From assembly GCF_040361335.1 (NCBI RefSeq), contig NZ_APNM01000005.1, positions 1-64,000 on the forward strand: a stretch of 64,000 nucleotides of DNA, written 5' to 3'. The translations under genes were made by a program, and so were the position numbers. Every line of letters begins with the position of its first letter. Positions within the stretch are counted from its first letter, which is position 1. The DNA is from APNM01 sp040361335. Lineage in GTDB: Bacteria; Pseudomonadota; Gammaproteobacteria; Nevskiales; Salinisphaeraceae. Shown here piece after piece: positions 38,960-48,003 of the stretch. A model generated the notes under the pieces. The model did no database searches and was not told the DNA's origin. It saw nothing but the letters and a program-made list of their open reading frames with translations.

Positions 38960-41641
38960 ATGTTCGACACCCGTATGCTGCGCGGTCCGCTGGACCTGCG
39001 AGGCCCGCTTTGTCGGGTCACAGTCAAGGCCTTGGCCAGCGGACTGTTGCCGCTCGTCGTAGCCTTGCTGGGCGCTTTCCTCCTGGACCGCTTCGCCGAG
39101 ATCCAGACCCCGCTGCTGTTACTGCTGCTGGCGGTCTGCTACAGCGCGCTGTCACAGGTACCCGGCGCCGGATTCGTATCGGTGCTGGCCACCTTCGGTC
39201 TCAGTATCTGGGTACTCCAGCACCCCGCGAGCCTCCCGCTCATGGTGGACAACGATGTGACCACCACGCTCTACCTGCTGGCCGGCGTGAGCGCCCTGGT
39301 CCTGCTCCTGGGCGCCTACCGGGGCCTGCGCCGGGAATCATCGCGCGAGCTGGAGCAGGAACGCCGGCGCAGCGCCGAGGCCCAGAGCACCCTCTACAAA
39401 GTGCTGGACCGCATGGGTCCACACATGTTCGTGGCCCTGATGGATACCGAGGGCCGCATCGTCGACGTCAACCGCCCCGCCCTCGCCCTCTCCGATAGCG
39501 GCATCGAGGCGCTGCGCGGCAGACCCCTGCCGGTCGCCGGCTGGTGGGATCACGATCCGGCGATGGTGCAGGCGATGGCGGATGCCGTGGCGCGGGCGCG
39601 CCTCGGCGACTCCACGCGTTTCGACGCGATCGCCGAGGTGGCCGACGGCCGGCGCCTGCACCTGGATTGCTCCATTCATCCGTTGCCCGACGAGGACGGC
39701 AATGTCAGCGGCATCGTCGCGTCGGCCATGTCCGTCGACGAGCGTGAAAAGGCCCGGCGCCGCGCACAGGATCTTCTCGAAATCCTGGAAACCCATTTCG
39801 ACGCGGCGCCGCTGGCCTGCATCTCGTTCGACAACGATCTGCGGGTGCTGCGCTGGTCGAACACGGCCGCCCGGTTCTGGGGCCAGGACGCCGACACCAT
39901 TTGCGGCCTGTCGGCTTCGGAGCTGCCGTTCCTGCCGGCGCCGGAACGCGCGCGCCTGGCCGAGGACCTCGGCGCCCTGATCGCGGGCGAGGCGGACACC
40001 GGGTCGCGCGAGTTGAGCAGCCTCGGTGCCGACGGCCGACCGCTGGAGGGCGAATGGTTCTATTCCCGGGTCACGCCGGCCGACGACGGCACCTACGTGT
40101 TGTGCATGGTCAACGACGCGACCGCGCGCAAACGGGCGGCGCGGGAACGCGACCACAGCGAACGCCTGTTCCGGGGCGTCTTCGACCAGGCCGCAGTGGG
40201 TATCGTCCTGGTGGACGACAAGGCCCGACTGGGCCAATCCAACCAGGCTTTCCGCGAGATGACCGGGTACAGCGAGACCGAGATCGCGCGCCTGGACTAT
40301 TGCGCCATCACCGATCCGGAGGATCAGGCCCAGGCGCGGACACTGGCCGACAAATTCACCGAGCACGGACTCGACAGCTACAGCATCGAACAGCGTTTCA
40401 AGCGCAAGGACGGCGAGTCGATCTGGGTGAAACTGTTCGTCTCGCGCCTGCCCGAGACCGATGAGGGCCGCGAGCGCTACATCGCGGTGGCGCAGGACAT
40501 CGATCAGCGCGTGCGTGCGGTCCAGAACTACCAGCGCCTCAGCGAGGAGCTGGAAGCGGTGGTCGCGGAACGTACCCGGGCCCTGGAACGCACCTCGCAG
40601 CGCTGGCGCGAGCGCAACACAGCACTGCTGCGGCTCAACGAGGCCTCCAGCCTGCTGTCCTCCAGCCGCTCGGCCAAGGAGGTGGCGGATATCGCCGCCC
40701 GCTATGTGCCCCAGATCTTTCCCGGCACCAGCGGCGCGATCTACCTGAGCGGGCGCCATCCCGGCGATATCCTGCAGCAATCGGCCTGCTGGGGCGACAT
40801 CCCGGAATTGAGGCGGCCGAGCCTGGAGATCAGCGACTGCTGGGCCCTGCGCCGGGGACAGCTTCACAGCTATGCGCCCGATCAGGCCACGGCCCCGGCC
40901 TGCGCGCACATGGCGGATTCGCGGCACGCGAGCCATTGCCTGCCGATCATGGTCGGCGGCCAGGCCACCGGCCTGCTCACCATCGAATACGCGGTGCAGG
41001 AAGATACCCCGGAGGACGATACCGCGGCCGACCTGACCCTGTTGCGGGCCCTGAACGAGCAGATGGGCCTGGCGCTGGCCAATCTCCGCCTGAACGAGGA
41101 TTTGCGCGAACAGGCCATCCGCGACCCGCTCACCGGCCTGTTCAACCGGCGCTGGTTCGAGGAAGAGGTCGCGCGCCTGCTGGCTCACGCCAAGCGGCAC
41201 GAGACCCCGCTGTCGCTGCTGATCATGGACATCGACCACTTCAAGCGGGTCAACGACGAGCATGGCCATACCGTGGGCGACGACATCCTCTGCCGCGTTG
41301 CCAGGCGCATGCAGAGCGAAATGCGCGCCGGCGATCTGGCGGCCCGGCACGGCGGCGAGGAATTCGTGATCGCGTTGCCCGGCCACGACAGCACGGCCGC
41401 GATCCGGGTCGCGGAGCGCCTGCGCAGCGTGATCATGTCCACCACCGCCAACGACCCGGACCTGCCGGGAATCACCGTCTCTATCGGCATCGCCGCCTAC
41501 CCGGCCGACGGGCGCAGCTACAAGGCCATCGTCAAGCACGCGGACGACGCCCTCTACGAGGCCAAGCGCCGCGGCCGCAACCAGGTGCACGTGCACGGCA
41601 TGACCGTGGCGCGCGCCTTGCCGCTCGGCTCGGATAGCTAG
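38960..41641 (+). CDS. Membrane diguanylate cyclase with PAS and GAF domains
   Basis: An 893-residue signalling protein. Residues 20-115 contain three or four transmembrane helices. PAS-like domains follow at about 135-250, 265-390 and 395-515 (FDQAAVGIVLVDDKARLGQ), then a coiled coil, a GAF domain at about 560-710 and a C-terminal GGDEF domain. The active site reads ARHGGEEFVIAL, and an inhibitory RxxD (RAGD) stands five residues before it, so c-di-GMP synthesis with product inhibition is expected. There is no EAL domain. GAGGGAGGG precedes the start. The stimulus is unknown. Confidence 0.9.
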   Translation: MFDTRMLRGPLDLRGPLCRVTVKALASGLLPLVVALLGAFLLDRFAEIQTPLLLLLLAVCYSALSQVPGAGFVSVLATFGLSIWVLQHPASLPLMVDNDVTTTLYLLAGVSALVLLLGAYRGLRRESSRELEQERRRSAEAQSTLYKVLDRMGPHMFVALMDTEGRIVDVNRPALALSDSGIEALRGRPLPVAGWWDHDPAMVQAMADAVARARLGDSTRFDAIAEVADGRRLHLDCSIHPLPDEDGNVSGIVASAMSVDEREKARRRAQDLLEILETHFDAAPLACISFDNDLRVLRWSNTAARFWGQDADTICGLSASELPFLPAPERARLAEDLGALIAGEADTGSRELSSLGADGRPLEGEWFYSRVTPADDGTYVLCMVNDATARKRAARERDHSERLFRGVFDQAAVGIVLVDDKARLGQSNQAFREMTGYSETEIARLDYCAITDPEDQAQARTLADKFTEHGLDSYSIEQRFKRKDGESIWVKLFVSRLPETDEGRERYIAVAQDIDQRVRAVQNYQRLSEELEAVVAERTRALERTSQRWRERNTALLRLNEASSLLSSSRSAKEVADIAARYVPQIFPGTSGAIYLSGRHPGDILQQSACWGDIPELRRPSLEISDCWALRRGQLHSYAPDQATAPACAHMADSRHASHCLPIMVGGQATGLLTIEYAVQEDTPEDDTAADLTLLRALNEQMGLALANLRLNEDLREQAIRDPLTGLFNRRWFEEEVARLLAHAKRHETPLSLLIMDIDHFKRVNDEHGHTVGDDILCRVARRMQSEMRAGDLAARHGGEEFVIALPGHDSTAAIRVAERLRSVIMSTTANDPDLPGITVSIGIAAYPADGRSYKAIVKHADDALYEAKRRGRNQVHVHGMTVARALPLGSDS

Positions 41642-41697
41642 CGGTTCCGAAGGGTGTCGGATTGCCGTGGCGCTACGCTGTCACGAAGAAAAACAAT

Positions 41698-41761
41698 CCG
41701 CAGATGACGCGGATGGATACAGATTGCGTTTTGAATCCGTGTCTATCTGAGTAATCCGTGG
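41698..41761. repeat. Imperfect inverted repeat (CCGCAGATGACGCGGAT type)
   Basis: CCGCAGATGACGCGGATGGA (from 41698) faces ATCCGTGTCTATCTGAGTAA (from 41735) as a degenerate inverted repeat, about two-thirds complementary over 27 bases. It looks like a decayed copy of a common dispersed AATCCGCAGAT-type intergenic repeat. The spacer 41642-41961 holds no gene, only this repeat and the rplS terminator. Confidence 0.55.
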
Positions 41762-41894
41762 ATGGCCTTCCACTAACCGCCTCGAAAGTATCTGCCGCTC
41801 TCGCAACCCACCAGCGCCCGATACGTATTTCAAAAGGACAAGACTGGCGCTAATCGGCGTTCATCCGCGGCTAACCTCTTCCGGCCACAGGCAC

Positions 41895-41924
41895 AAAAAA
41901 CCCCGGCCCGTTTCCGGGCCGGGG
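41895..41924 (-). terminator. Rho-independent terminator of rplS (trmD operon)
   Basis: CCCCGGCCCG (41901-41910) pairs with CGGGCCGGGG (41915-41924) around TTTC, and the minus strand continues with six T. A short TTT on the other side may make it weakly bidirectional. Confidence 0.9.
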
Positions 41925-41961
41925 TTTCGAGGACCGCGCCGGGACGAGCCGGCGGCGGACG

Positions 41962-42306
41962 CTAGAGCTTTTCCTTGATCCGGGCGGACTTGCCGCTGCG
42001 CTCGCGCAGGTAATAGAGCTTGGCGCTGCGGACGTCACCGCGGCGCTTGACCTGGATCTCGGCGAGCTGCGGCGAGAAGGTCTGGAAGACGCGCTCCACG
42101 CCCTCGCCGTGGGAGACCTTGCGCACCGTGAAGGCCGAGTTCATGCCGCGGTTGCGCTTGGCGATGACCACGCCCTCGAAGGCCTGCAGTCGCTCGCGCT
42201 CGCCCTCCTTCACGCGGACCTGGACAACCACGATGTCGCCCGGCCCGAAATCGGGCACCGTCTTGTTCTGCTGCTCGGCTTCCAGCTCCCGGATGATGTC
42301 GCTCAT
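41962..42306 (-). CDS. rplS: 50S ribosomal protein L19 (bL19)
   Basis: A 114-residue ribosomal protein at the 30S-50S interface. It starts MSDIIRELEAEQ and contains GDIVVVQVRVKEG, AFEGVVIAKRNRGMNSAFTVRK and the terminal KLYYLRERSGKSARIKEKL. Last gene of the rpsP-rimM-trmD-rplS cluster. The ATG at 42306 gives the normal length; the upstream 40 codons are not conserved. Confidence 0.97.
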   Translation of the reverse strand: MSDIIRELEAEQQNKTVPDFGPGDIVVVQVRVKEGERERLQAFEGVVIAKRNRGMNSAFTVRKVSHGEGVERVFQTFSPQLAEIQVKRRGDVRSAKLYYLRERSGKSARIKEKL

Positions 42307-42412
42307 GATCTTGAATCCTGTTGCCTCGTGGGCGCCGGACGTCGGCGCACTTGCGGTGGCGGCCACGGCCGTGGACCGGCCGGAAAGCCGCGCATTATAA
42401 CGGGTCGCGCGG

Positions 42413-43162
42413 CTATTGCGAACCACCCGTCTCGCGAATGAACTCGTGCAGCAGCTCCCGCTGGCGTTCCGTGAGCGTCAGCCCTTCCAGAAGATCGGGA
42501 CGGCGCAGCCAGGTGCGCCCCAATGCCTGCTTCTCGCGCCAGCGGGCGATCGCGGCATGATCCCCGGATAACAGGACTTCCGGCACGGCCACGTCGTCCA
42601 GGCCGGCCGGCCGGGTGTAATGCGGGTGGTCGAGCAGGCCGGCCGAGAACGAGTCCTCGGCCGCGGAGTCGGCATCGCCCAGGGCGCCCGGCAGCAGTCG
42701 CGCCACCGCATCCACCACCAGCATCGCCGGCAGTTCGCCGCCGCTGAGCACGACATCGCCGATCGACAACTCCAGGTCGACATCCGCGGCCATGAAGCGC
42801 TCGTCGATACCCTCGTAGCGCCCGCAGACGAGGATCGCGCCGGGCCCGGCGGCCAGGCGCGCCGCCCAGGCCTGGTCGAAGCGTTCGCCCTGGGGCGTGA
42901 GGGCGATGACCGGGGCACCGTCCCCGCCCCGGGCGTCGCGCGCACGCGCCAGGCTCCGCCGCAAGGGCGGCGCCTGCATCACCATGCCGGGGCCACCCCC
43001 GAACGGCCGGTCGTCCACGCTGCCGTGGCGGTTGCCGGCGTCCTCGCGCGGATTCCAGGTGGCCAGATCCAGGAGACCTCGATCCACCGCGCGGCCCGTG
43101 ACACCGTAGCCGGCGACCGCGGCGACGAAATCCGGGAACAGGGTGAGGATGTCGAAGCGCAT
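42413..43162 (-). CDS. trmD: tRNA (guanine-37-N1)-methyltransferase
   Basis: A 249-residue SPOUT enzyme that makes m1G37 in tRNAs, preventing frameshifts. It opens with RFDILTLFPDFVAAVAGYGV. The knot region is visible as ILVCGRYEGIDERF and DVVLSGGELPAMLVVDAVARLLPG. C-terminal HYTRPAGLDDVAVPEVLLSGDH fits. A short heptad-repeat spacer separates it from rimM. Confidence 0.97.
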   Translation of the reverse strand: MRFDILTLFPDFVAAVAGYGVTGRAVDRGLLDLATWNPREDAGNRHGSVDDRPFGGGPGMVMQAPPLRRSLARARDARGGDGAPVIALTPQGERFDQAWAARLAAGPGAILVCGRYEGIDERFMAADVDLELSIGDVVLSGGELPAMLVVDAVARLLPGALGDADSAAEDSFSAGLLDHPHYTRPAGLDDVAVPEVLLSGDHAAIARWREKQALGRTWLRRPDLLEGLTLTERQRELLHEFIRETGGSQ

Positions 43163-43183
43163 CTTTTTTAGGGTGTGATGGGC

Positions 43184-43243
43184 GATCGGTGATTCGTGAT
43201 TGGCAGCATCGAATCACCAATCACCGATCACGAATCACCAATC
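43184..43243. repeat. Heptad repeats (ATCACNA) in the rimM-trmD spacer
   Basis: Left, GATCGGTGATTCGTGATTGG (43184-43203). Right, tandem heptads CCAATCA, CCGATCA, CGAATCA, CCAATC (43217-43243). The halves are partly complementary, so the spacer can fold. It lies inside an otherwise compact ribosomal operon. The same heptad family occurs at 33405. Confidence 0.65.
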
Positions 43244-43759
43244 GGGAAGCCAGTCTACCGTGATCCGCCCCGCCGCGAGGTCGACGTCGTCGACGATGAC
43301 GCCGGGCACGAAAGGGATCAGGCGTTCGCGCTCGCCGTTCACTACCAGGACGCCGTGGACGCCGGTGTCCATCATGTGCGAGACGGTGCCGAGCTCGTCG
43401 CCTTCGCGGTTGACCACGCGCAGGCCCAGCAAATCGGCCCAGTAGTATTCGCCTTCCGGCAGCGGCGGGAGGTCGTCGCGGTCCACGGCGATGTCGCAGC
43501 CGACGAGGGCCGCCGCTTCGTCGCGGTCGTCTATGGGATCACCGTCCGCCGGGGCCAGCCGCGCCACCAGGCCCTTGCCCTGGACACGGCCCTCGACGAG
43601 ACGCATCGGCCGCGACTCGCCGTCGCGGCCGACATGCCAGAGGGGAAAATCGAGGATATTAGCGGCCGGGTCGGTATAGGAATAGACCTTGACCCAGCCG
43701 CGCACGCCGAACAGCCCGTTGATGCGGCCCAGCAGGACCGTGCCGGACCCGGCGGTCAT
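43235..43759 (-). CDS. rimM: Ribosome maturation factor RimM
   Basis: A 174-residue protein needed for 30S head maturation, binding uS19. It begins VLLGRINGLFGVRGWVKVYSYTDP, and the PRC-barrel end contains YYWADLLGLRVVNREGDELGTV and LIPFVPGVIVDDVDLAAGRI. It is followed 10 bp upstream by rpsP. Confidence 0.96.
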   Translation of the reverse strand: MTAGSGTVLLGRINGLFGVRGWVKVYSYTDPAANILDFPLWHVGRDGESRPMRLVEGRVQGKGLVARLAPADGDPIDDRDEAAALVGCDIAVDRDDLPPLPEGEYYWADLLGLRVVNREGDELGTVSHMMDTGVHGVLVVNGERERLIPFVPGVIVDDVDLAAGRITVDWLPDW

Positions 43760-43769
43760 GGCCGGCGGG

Positions 43770-44234
43770 TCAGGCCTTGTCGGCGTCGCCGCCCTCGTCC
43801 GCGTCCGCCGCCTGACCGGCGTCGGACTCGTCGGCGGCCTTGGCCTCGGGCTCCTCGGCCTCGGCGGCGGGCGCGGCCTCAGCCTCGGCTTCGGGCGCCT
43901 TGGCCTCGGGCTCGGGCGCCTTCTCCGGCGCCGGCTTGTCCTTGGGCTTGCTCTGCGGCGGGGCGGCGCGCTGCGGCGCGGTCTCCTCGCCGTGGCGGTT
44001 GAAGTGCTTGAGCAGGTTCAGCACCCGCTCGGAGGTCTGGGCGCCCTTCTCCTGCCAGTGCTGGATGCGCTCCACGTCCAGGCGCAGCGGCACTTCGCCG
44101 CCGATCGCGACCGGATTGAAGAAACCGACACGTTCGATGTAGCGACCGTCGCGACGGTTGCGCTTGTCGGTAACCACCACGTGGTAAAAGGGCCGCTTTT
44201 TCGCGCCGCCCCGGGCGAGCCGAATCTTGACCAT
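43770..44234 (-). CDS. rpsP: 30S ribosomal protein S16 (bS16) with long acidic tail
   Basis: A 154-residue protein, nearly twice the usual 80-90 residues. The first 85 are normal bS16 (MVKIRLARGGAKKRPFYHVV, DGRYIERVGFFNP, RIQHWQEKGAQTSERV). Residues 95-154 are a low-complexity Ala/Glu/Pro/Lys tail ending DEGGDADKA. The tail must lie on the ribosome surface. The bL9 protein in this window has a similar tail. AAGG precedes the ATG. Confidence 0.95.
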   Translation of the reverse strand: MVKIRLARGGAKKRPFYHVVVTDKRNRRDGRYIERVGFFNPVAIGGEVPLRLDVERIQHWQEKGAQTSERVLNLLKHFNRHGEETAPQRAAPPQSKPKDKPAPEKAPEPEAKAPEAEAEAAPAAEAEEPEAKAADESDAGQAADADEGGDADKA

Positions 44235-44371
44235 ATGCCTTACTTGCGAATCCTATTGGACGAACCCGCCGCCGGCGGGCCGATGACGCGCGGAGACCAC
44301 CATCCCGCGCGGGAGAACGCGCATTGTACGGTTTTTGCGCGAAATGTGAAGTCAACCGTGATCGAGGGCGC

Positions 44372-45736
44372 TCAACCCATGCCCGGCGGCAGCCCGCCGC
44401 CCTGGGCCTGCATCGCCCGCATCATCTTGCGCATGCCGCCCTTGGAGAACTTTTTCATCATCTTCTGCATCTGCATGTGCTGCTTGAGCAGACGATTGAC
44501 GTCCTGGACCTGCGTCCCCGAGCCGCTGGCGATGCGGCGCTTGCGGCTGGCCTTGATCACCGCCGGGAAACGGCGCTCGTGCGGGGTCATGGAATCCATG
44601 ATCGCCAGCATCCGGCGCAACTGACCCTCGTCGGCCATGGCGCCGGCCCCCTTGGGCAACTGACCGGCGCCGGGCATCTTCTCCATCAGCGACCCGAGCC
44701 CGCCCATGGACTGCATCTGCCGCAACTGCGCGGCCAGATCGTCGAGATCGAAGCCCTTGCCCTTCTTGAGCTTGGCCGCGAGCTTCTCGGCCTCGTCGCG
44801 GTCGACGTTGCGCTCGGCCTCCTCGACCAGGGACAGAACGTCGCCCATGCCCAGGATCCGGGAGGCGATGCGGTCCGGATGGAAGGGCTCCAGGGCGTCC
44901 AGCTTCTCGCCCGACCCCAGGAACTTGATCGGCCGTCCGGTCACGTGCCGCACCGATAGCGCGGCGCCGCCGCGGGCGTCGCCGTCCACCTTGGTCAGGA
45001 CCACGCCGGTCAGCGGCAGGGCCTCGCCGAAGGCGGCGGCCGTGCGGGCCGCGTCCTGGCCGGTCATCGAGTCGACCACGAACAGGGTCTCGGCCGGCGT
45101 CAGCGCCGCGTGCAGGCGGCCGATCTCGTCCATCATCGCGTCGTCGATGCCGAGACGGCCGGCGGTATCCACGATCAGCACGTCGTAGAAGCCCTTGCGG
45201 GCCCGCTCCAGGGCGTCGCGGGCGATCGCCTCGGGTTTCTGGTCGCCGCGGCTGGGGAAGAAATCCACCCCGACCTGCCCGGCGACGTTCTCGAGCTGGT
45301 CGATCGCCGCCGGACGATAGACGTCGCAGGACACAACCAAAACCTGCTTGTTCTCGCGCTCGCGCAGATAGCGCGCCAGCTTGCCGGTGGTGGTGGTCTT
45401 ACCCGAGCCCTGCAGGCCCGCCATCAGGATCACCGCCGGCGGCTGCGTACGCAGATCGAGGCCGGCACTCTCCGCCCCGAGGGCTTCCGTGAGCTGCTCG
45501 CGTACGACCTTGATCAGCGCCTGGCCGGGCGTGAGGCTCTGCATCACCTCCGTGCCCACGGCGCGTTCTCGCACGCGGTCCACGAAATCCTTCACCACGG
45601 GCAGGGCGACGTCGGCCTCGAGGAGCGCCATGCGCACCTCGCGCAGGGTCGACTTGATGTTGTCCTCGGTGAGGCGGCCGCGCCCGCTCAGGTGCTTGAG
45701 GCTACGGTTGAGGCGGTCGCTGAGGCTTTCGAACAT
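44372..45736 (-). CDS. ffh: Signal recognition particle protein Ffh
   Basis: A 454-residue GTPase that with 4.5S RNA targets nascent membrane proteins to FtsY. The N domain is followed by the G domain (MAGLQGSGKTTTTGKLARYL; DTAGRLGIDDAMMDEI; VLTKVDGDARGGAAL). The Met-rich M domain ends with HMQMQKMMKKFSKGGMRKMM. The ATG at 45736 fits MFESLSDRLNRSLKHLSGRG; an upstream 34-codon extension is rejected. Divergent from the CcsA-type gene. Confidence 0.97.
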   Translation of the reverse strand: MFESLSDRLNRSLKHLSGRGRLTEDNIKSTLREVRMALLEADVALPVVKDFVDRVRERAVGTEVMQSLTPGQALIKVVREQLTEALGAESAGLDLRTQPPAVILMAGLQGSGKTTTTGKLARYLRERENKQVLVVSCDVYRPAAIDQLENVAGQVGVDFFPSRGDQKPEAIARDALERARKGFYDVLIVDTAGRLGIDDAMMDEIGRLHAALTPAETLFVVDSMTGQDAARTAAAFGEALPLTGVVLTKVDGDARGGAALSVRHVTGRPIKFLGSGEKLDALEPFHPDRIASRILGMGDVLSLVEEAERNVDRDEAEKLAAKLKKGKGFDLDDLAAQLRQMQSMGGLGSLMEKMPGAGQLPKGAGAMADEGQLRRMLAIMDSMTPHERRFPAVIKASRKRRIASGSGTQVQDVNRLLKQHMQMQKMMKKFSKGGMRKMMRAMQAQGGGLPPGMG

Positions 45737-45824
45737 GGGGAACCGGGGGGTTTGCGGTGATCGGTAATCGTCCGGTGCATTATAACGTGCCGCCGACTTC
45801 CCCGGCGCCCGGCCCTGTGCGACT

Positions 45825-46643
45825 ATGTCCGCCCCCATGGACGCACTATCGCCACTACTCGTATTCGCGGCCGTGGTCGCCTACGCGGGCGCCGCGCTGG
45901 CCACCTGGCGGCACATGCGCGACAACGGCGCCCTGTGGCCGGCGCGGACGCTAAGCGCCCTGGCGCTGGCCCTGCACCTCGTGCTCCTGGGGCATATCGC
46001 CATTCGCCACGGCGGCCTCTCGATCGGCGTCGGCGGGGCGTTGTCCCTGTTCGCCTGGCAGGCGGCGCTGCTGTTGTGGCTGTTTTCGCTGCGGCAGCCG
46101 GTGGCGGCCCTGGGTCTGGCGGTATACCCGGTGGCCGCCGCCTGCGTGGTCGCGGACGCCCTGCTGCCCCGCGGCAACCCCGCCACCGCCGCCCTGGCCT
46201 GGCCGATCCAGACCCATATCCTGCTTTCCCTGCTGGCCTACGGTCTGCTCACACTGGGCGCGGTACAGGCGCTGGCGCTGGCGATCCAGCATCGCCAACT
46301 CCACGACCGGCGACCGCGCGGGCCGGTGGCGGCGCTGCCCGCGCTGCAGACCATGGAAACCCTGCTGTTCCGGCTGCTTGCCGCGGGCTTCTTCCTGTTG
46401 TCCCTGGCGATCCTGTCCGGCGTGCTCTTCGTGGAAGACCTGTTCGCGCAGCACCTGGTGCACAAGACGGTGCTCTCCCTGGCCGCCTGGCTCGCCTTCG
46501 CGATCCTGCTCTGGGGACGCTGGCGTTTCGGCTGGCGCGGACGCGTGGCCGTGCGCTGGACGCTGAGCGCCTACGGCGCCCTGATCCTGGCCTATTTCGG
46601 CAGCAAACTCGTGCTGGAATGGCTATTGGGACGCCACTGGTAG
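45825..46643 (+). CDS. CcsA/YpjD-type cytochrome c assembly family membrane protein
   Basis: A 272-residue protein with eight predicted transmembrane helices, in the position of E. coli ypjD beside ffh. It matches the CcmC/CcsA-type haem-handling superfamily (WPIQTHILLSLLAYGLLTLGAVQALAL; HLVHKTVLSLAAWLAFAILLWGRWRFGWRG). Conserved histidines lie in these two segments. Whether it handles haem or assists the CorB-type transporter gene next to it is unknown. A second ATG four codons in is an alternative start. Confidence 0.85.
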   Translation: MSAPMDALSPLLVFAAVVAYAGAALATWRHMRDNGALWPARTLSALALALHLVLLGHIAIRHGGLSIGVGGALSLFAWQAALLLWLFSLRQPVAALGLAVYPVAAACVVADALLPRGNPATAALAWPIQTHILLSLLAYGLLTLGAVQALALAIQHRQLHDRRPRGPVAALPALQTMETLLFRLLAAGFFLLSLAILSGVLFVEDLFAQHLVHKTVLSLAAWLAFAILLWGRWRFGWRGRVAVRWTLSAYGALILAYFGSKLVLEWLLGRHW

Positions 46644-46715
46644 CCAGGTCCCGCTTGACACCCCGCTAGCGCCGACAGTACACAGAACGTCCATACGCAC
46701 GAGGCGCGTCGGTTC

Positions 46716-47996
46716 TTGAACGAAATCCCACTGCCGTACCTGTTCGGCGCCCTGGCCCTGTTGCTGGTCCTCTCCGGCTTCTTCTCCGGCTCCGAGACGG
46801 GGCTGATGACCCTCAACCGCTACCGCCTCCAGCACCTGGCGAAGACCGGCCATGGCGGCGCCCGCCGCGCGTCCCGGTTGCTCGAGCGTCCGGATCGGCT
46901 GATCGGCGTGATCCTGCTCGGCAACAACCTGGTGAACATCGCCGCCTCGGCGGTGGCGACGGTGATCGGTATCCGGCTCTACGGCGACCTGGGCGTGCTC
47001 GGCGCCACGGTGGCGCTGACCGTGATCGTGCTGATCTTCTCCGAGGTCACGCCCAAGACCCTGGCCGCGCTGCACCCGGAGCGCATCGCCTTCCCGGCCT
47101 CCTACGTCTACGGCCCCCTGCTTCGGACCTTCGCGCCGCTGGTCTATGTGATCAACTGGATCGCCAACGGCATCCTGAGGCTGTTCCGGGTCTCGCCGGA
47201 GGATGCCGCGGCCCACAACCTGAGCAGCGAGGAACTGCGCACGGTGGTCACGGAAGCCGGCGCCATGATCCCGCGCCGCCACCAGCAGATGCTGCTGTCG
47301 ATCCTGGACCTGGAGAAGGCGACGGTCGAGGACATCATGGTGCCGCGCAACGAGATCGTCGGCATCGATATCTCGGAGGACTGGGACAGCATTCTGCAGC
47401 AGCTCGTGCACAACGAGCACACGCGCCTGCCCATCTACGACGGCTCCATCGACGGGCTTCAAGGCATCGTCCACCTGCGGCGGGTGCTGGCGCTCATCGC
47501 CGAGGGCGCGCTCGACAAGGAACGGCTCCTGTCGCTGGCGCGCGAGCCCTACTTCGTGCCGGAGAGCACGCCGCTCACCCAGCAACTGCTGAACTTCCAG
47601 AACCAGCGGCGCCGGATCGGCTTCGTGGTCGACGAGTACGGCGATATCCAGGGCCTCGTGACCCTGGAGGACATCCTGGAAGAGATCGTCGGCGAGTTCA
47701 CGACCGACCCCGCGACCCGGGCCAAGAACGTCTACATGGACGCCGACGACAGCTATCTGGTCGACGGTTCCGTGACCCTGCGCGCCCTGAACCGCGCGAT
47801 GGGCTGGAAACTGCCGCTGGACGGCCCCAAGACCCTCAACGGCCTGATCCTGGAGCACCTGGAGGCGATCCCGCAGCCCGGCACCAGCCTCCGGATCAAC
47901 AACTATGTCCTGGAGATCGCCCAGACCCGCGCCAACGCGGTCAAGACCGTGCGCGTCCGCCCCACCAAAGGCAAGGCCAAGGTCCGCGGCGACTGA
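46716..47996 (+). CDS. CorB/CNNM-type Mg2+/Co2+ transporter with CBS domains
   Basis: A 426-residue protein. The N-terminal DUF21/CNNM membrane domain (residues 1-190; FFSGSETGLMTLNRYRLQHLA, LGNNLVNIAASAVAT, FSEVTPKTLAALHPERIAFP) is followed by two CBS domains (DIMVPRNEIVGIDISEDWD; HTRLPIYDGSIDGLQG; FVVDEYGDIQGLVTLEDILE) and a CorC_HlyC domain. It starts at a TTG with GAGG upstream, since no ATG is suitable. Members affect Mg2+ transport. A consensus -35 TTGACA lies at 46655, without a clear -10. Confidence 0.88.
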   Translation: MNEIPLPYLFGALALLLVLSGFFSGSETGLMTLNRYRLQHLAKTGHGGARRASRLLERPDRLIGVILLGNNLVNIAASAVATVIGIRLYGDLGVLGATVALTVIVLIFSEVTPKTLAALHPERIAFPASYVYGPLLRTFAPLVYVINWIANGILRLFRVSPEDAAAHNLSSEELRTVVTEAGAMIPRRHQQMLLSILDLEKATVEDIMVPRNEIVGIDISEDWDSILQQLVHNEHTRLPIYDGSIDGLQGIVHLRRVLALIAEGALDKERLLSLAREPYFVPESTPLTQQLLNFQNQRRRIGFVVDEYGDIQGLVTLEDILEEIVGEFTTDPATRAKNVYMDADDSYLVDGSVTLRALNRAMGWKLPLDGPKTLNGLILEHLEAIPQPGTSLRINNYVLEIAQTRANAVKTVRVRPTKGKAKVRGD

Positions 47997-48003
47997 GATA
48001 CGC

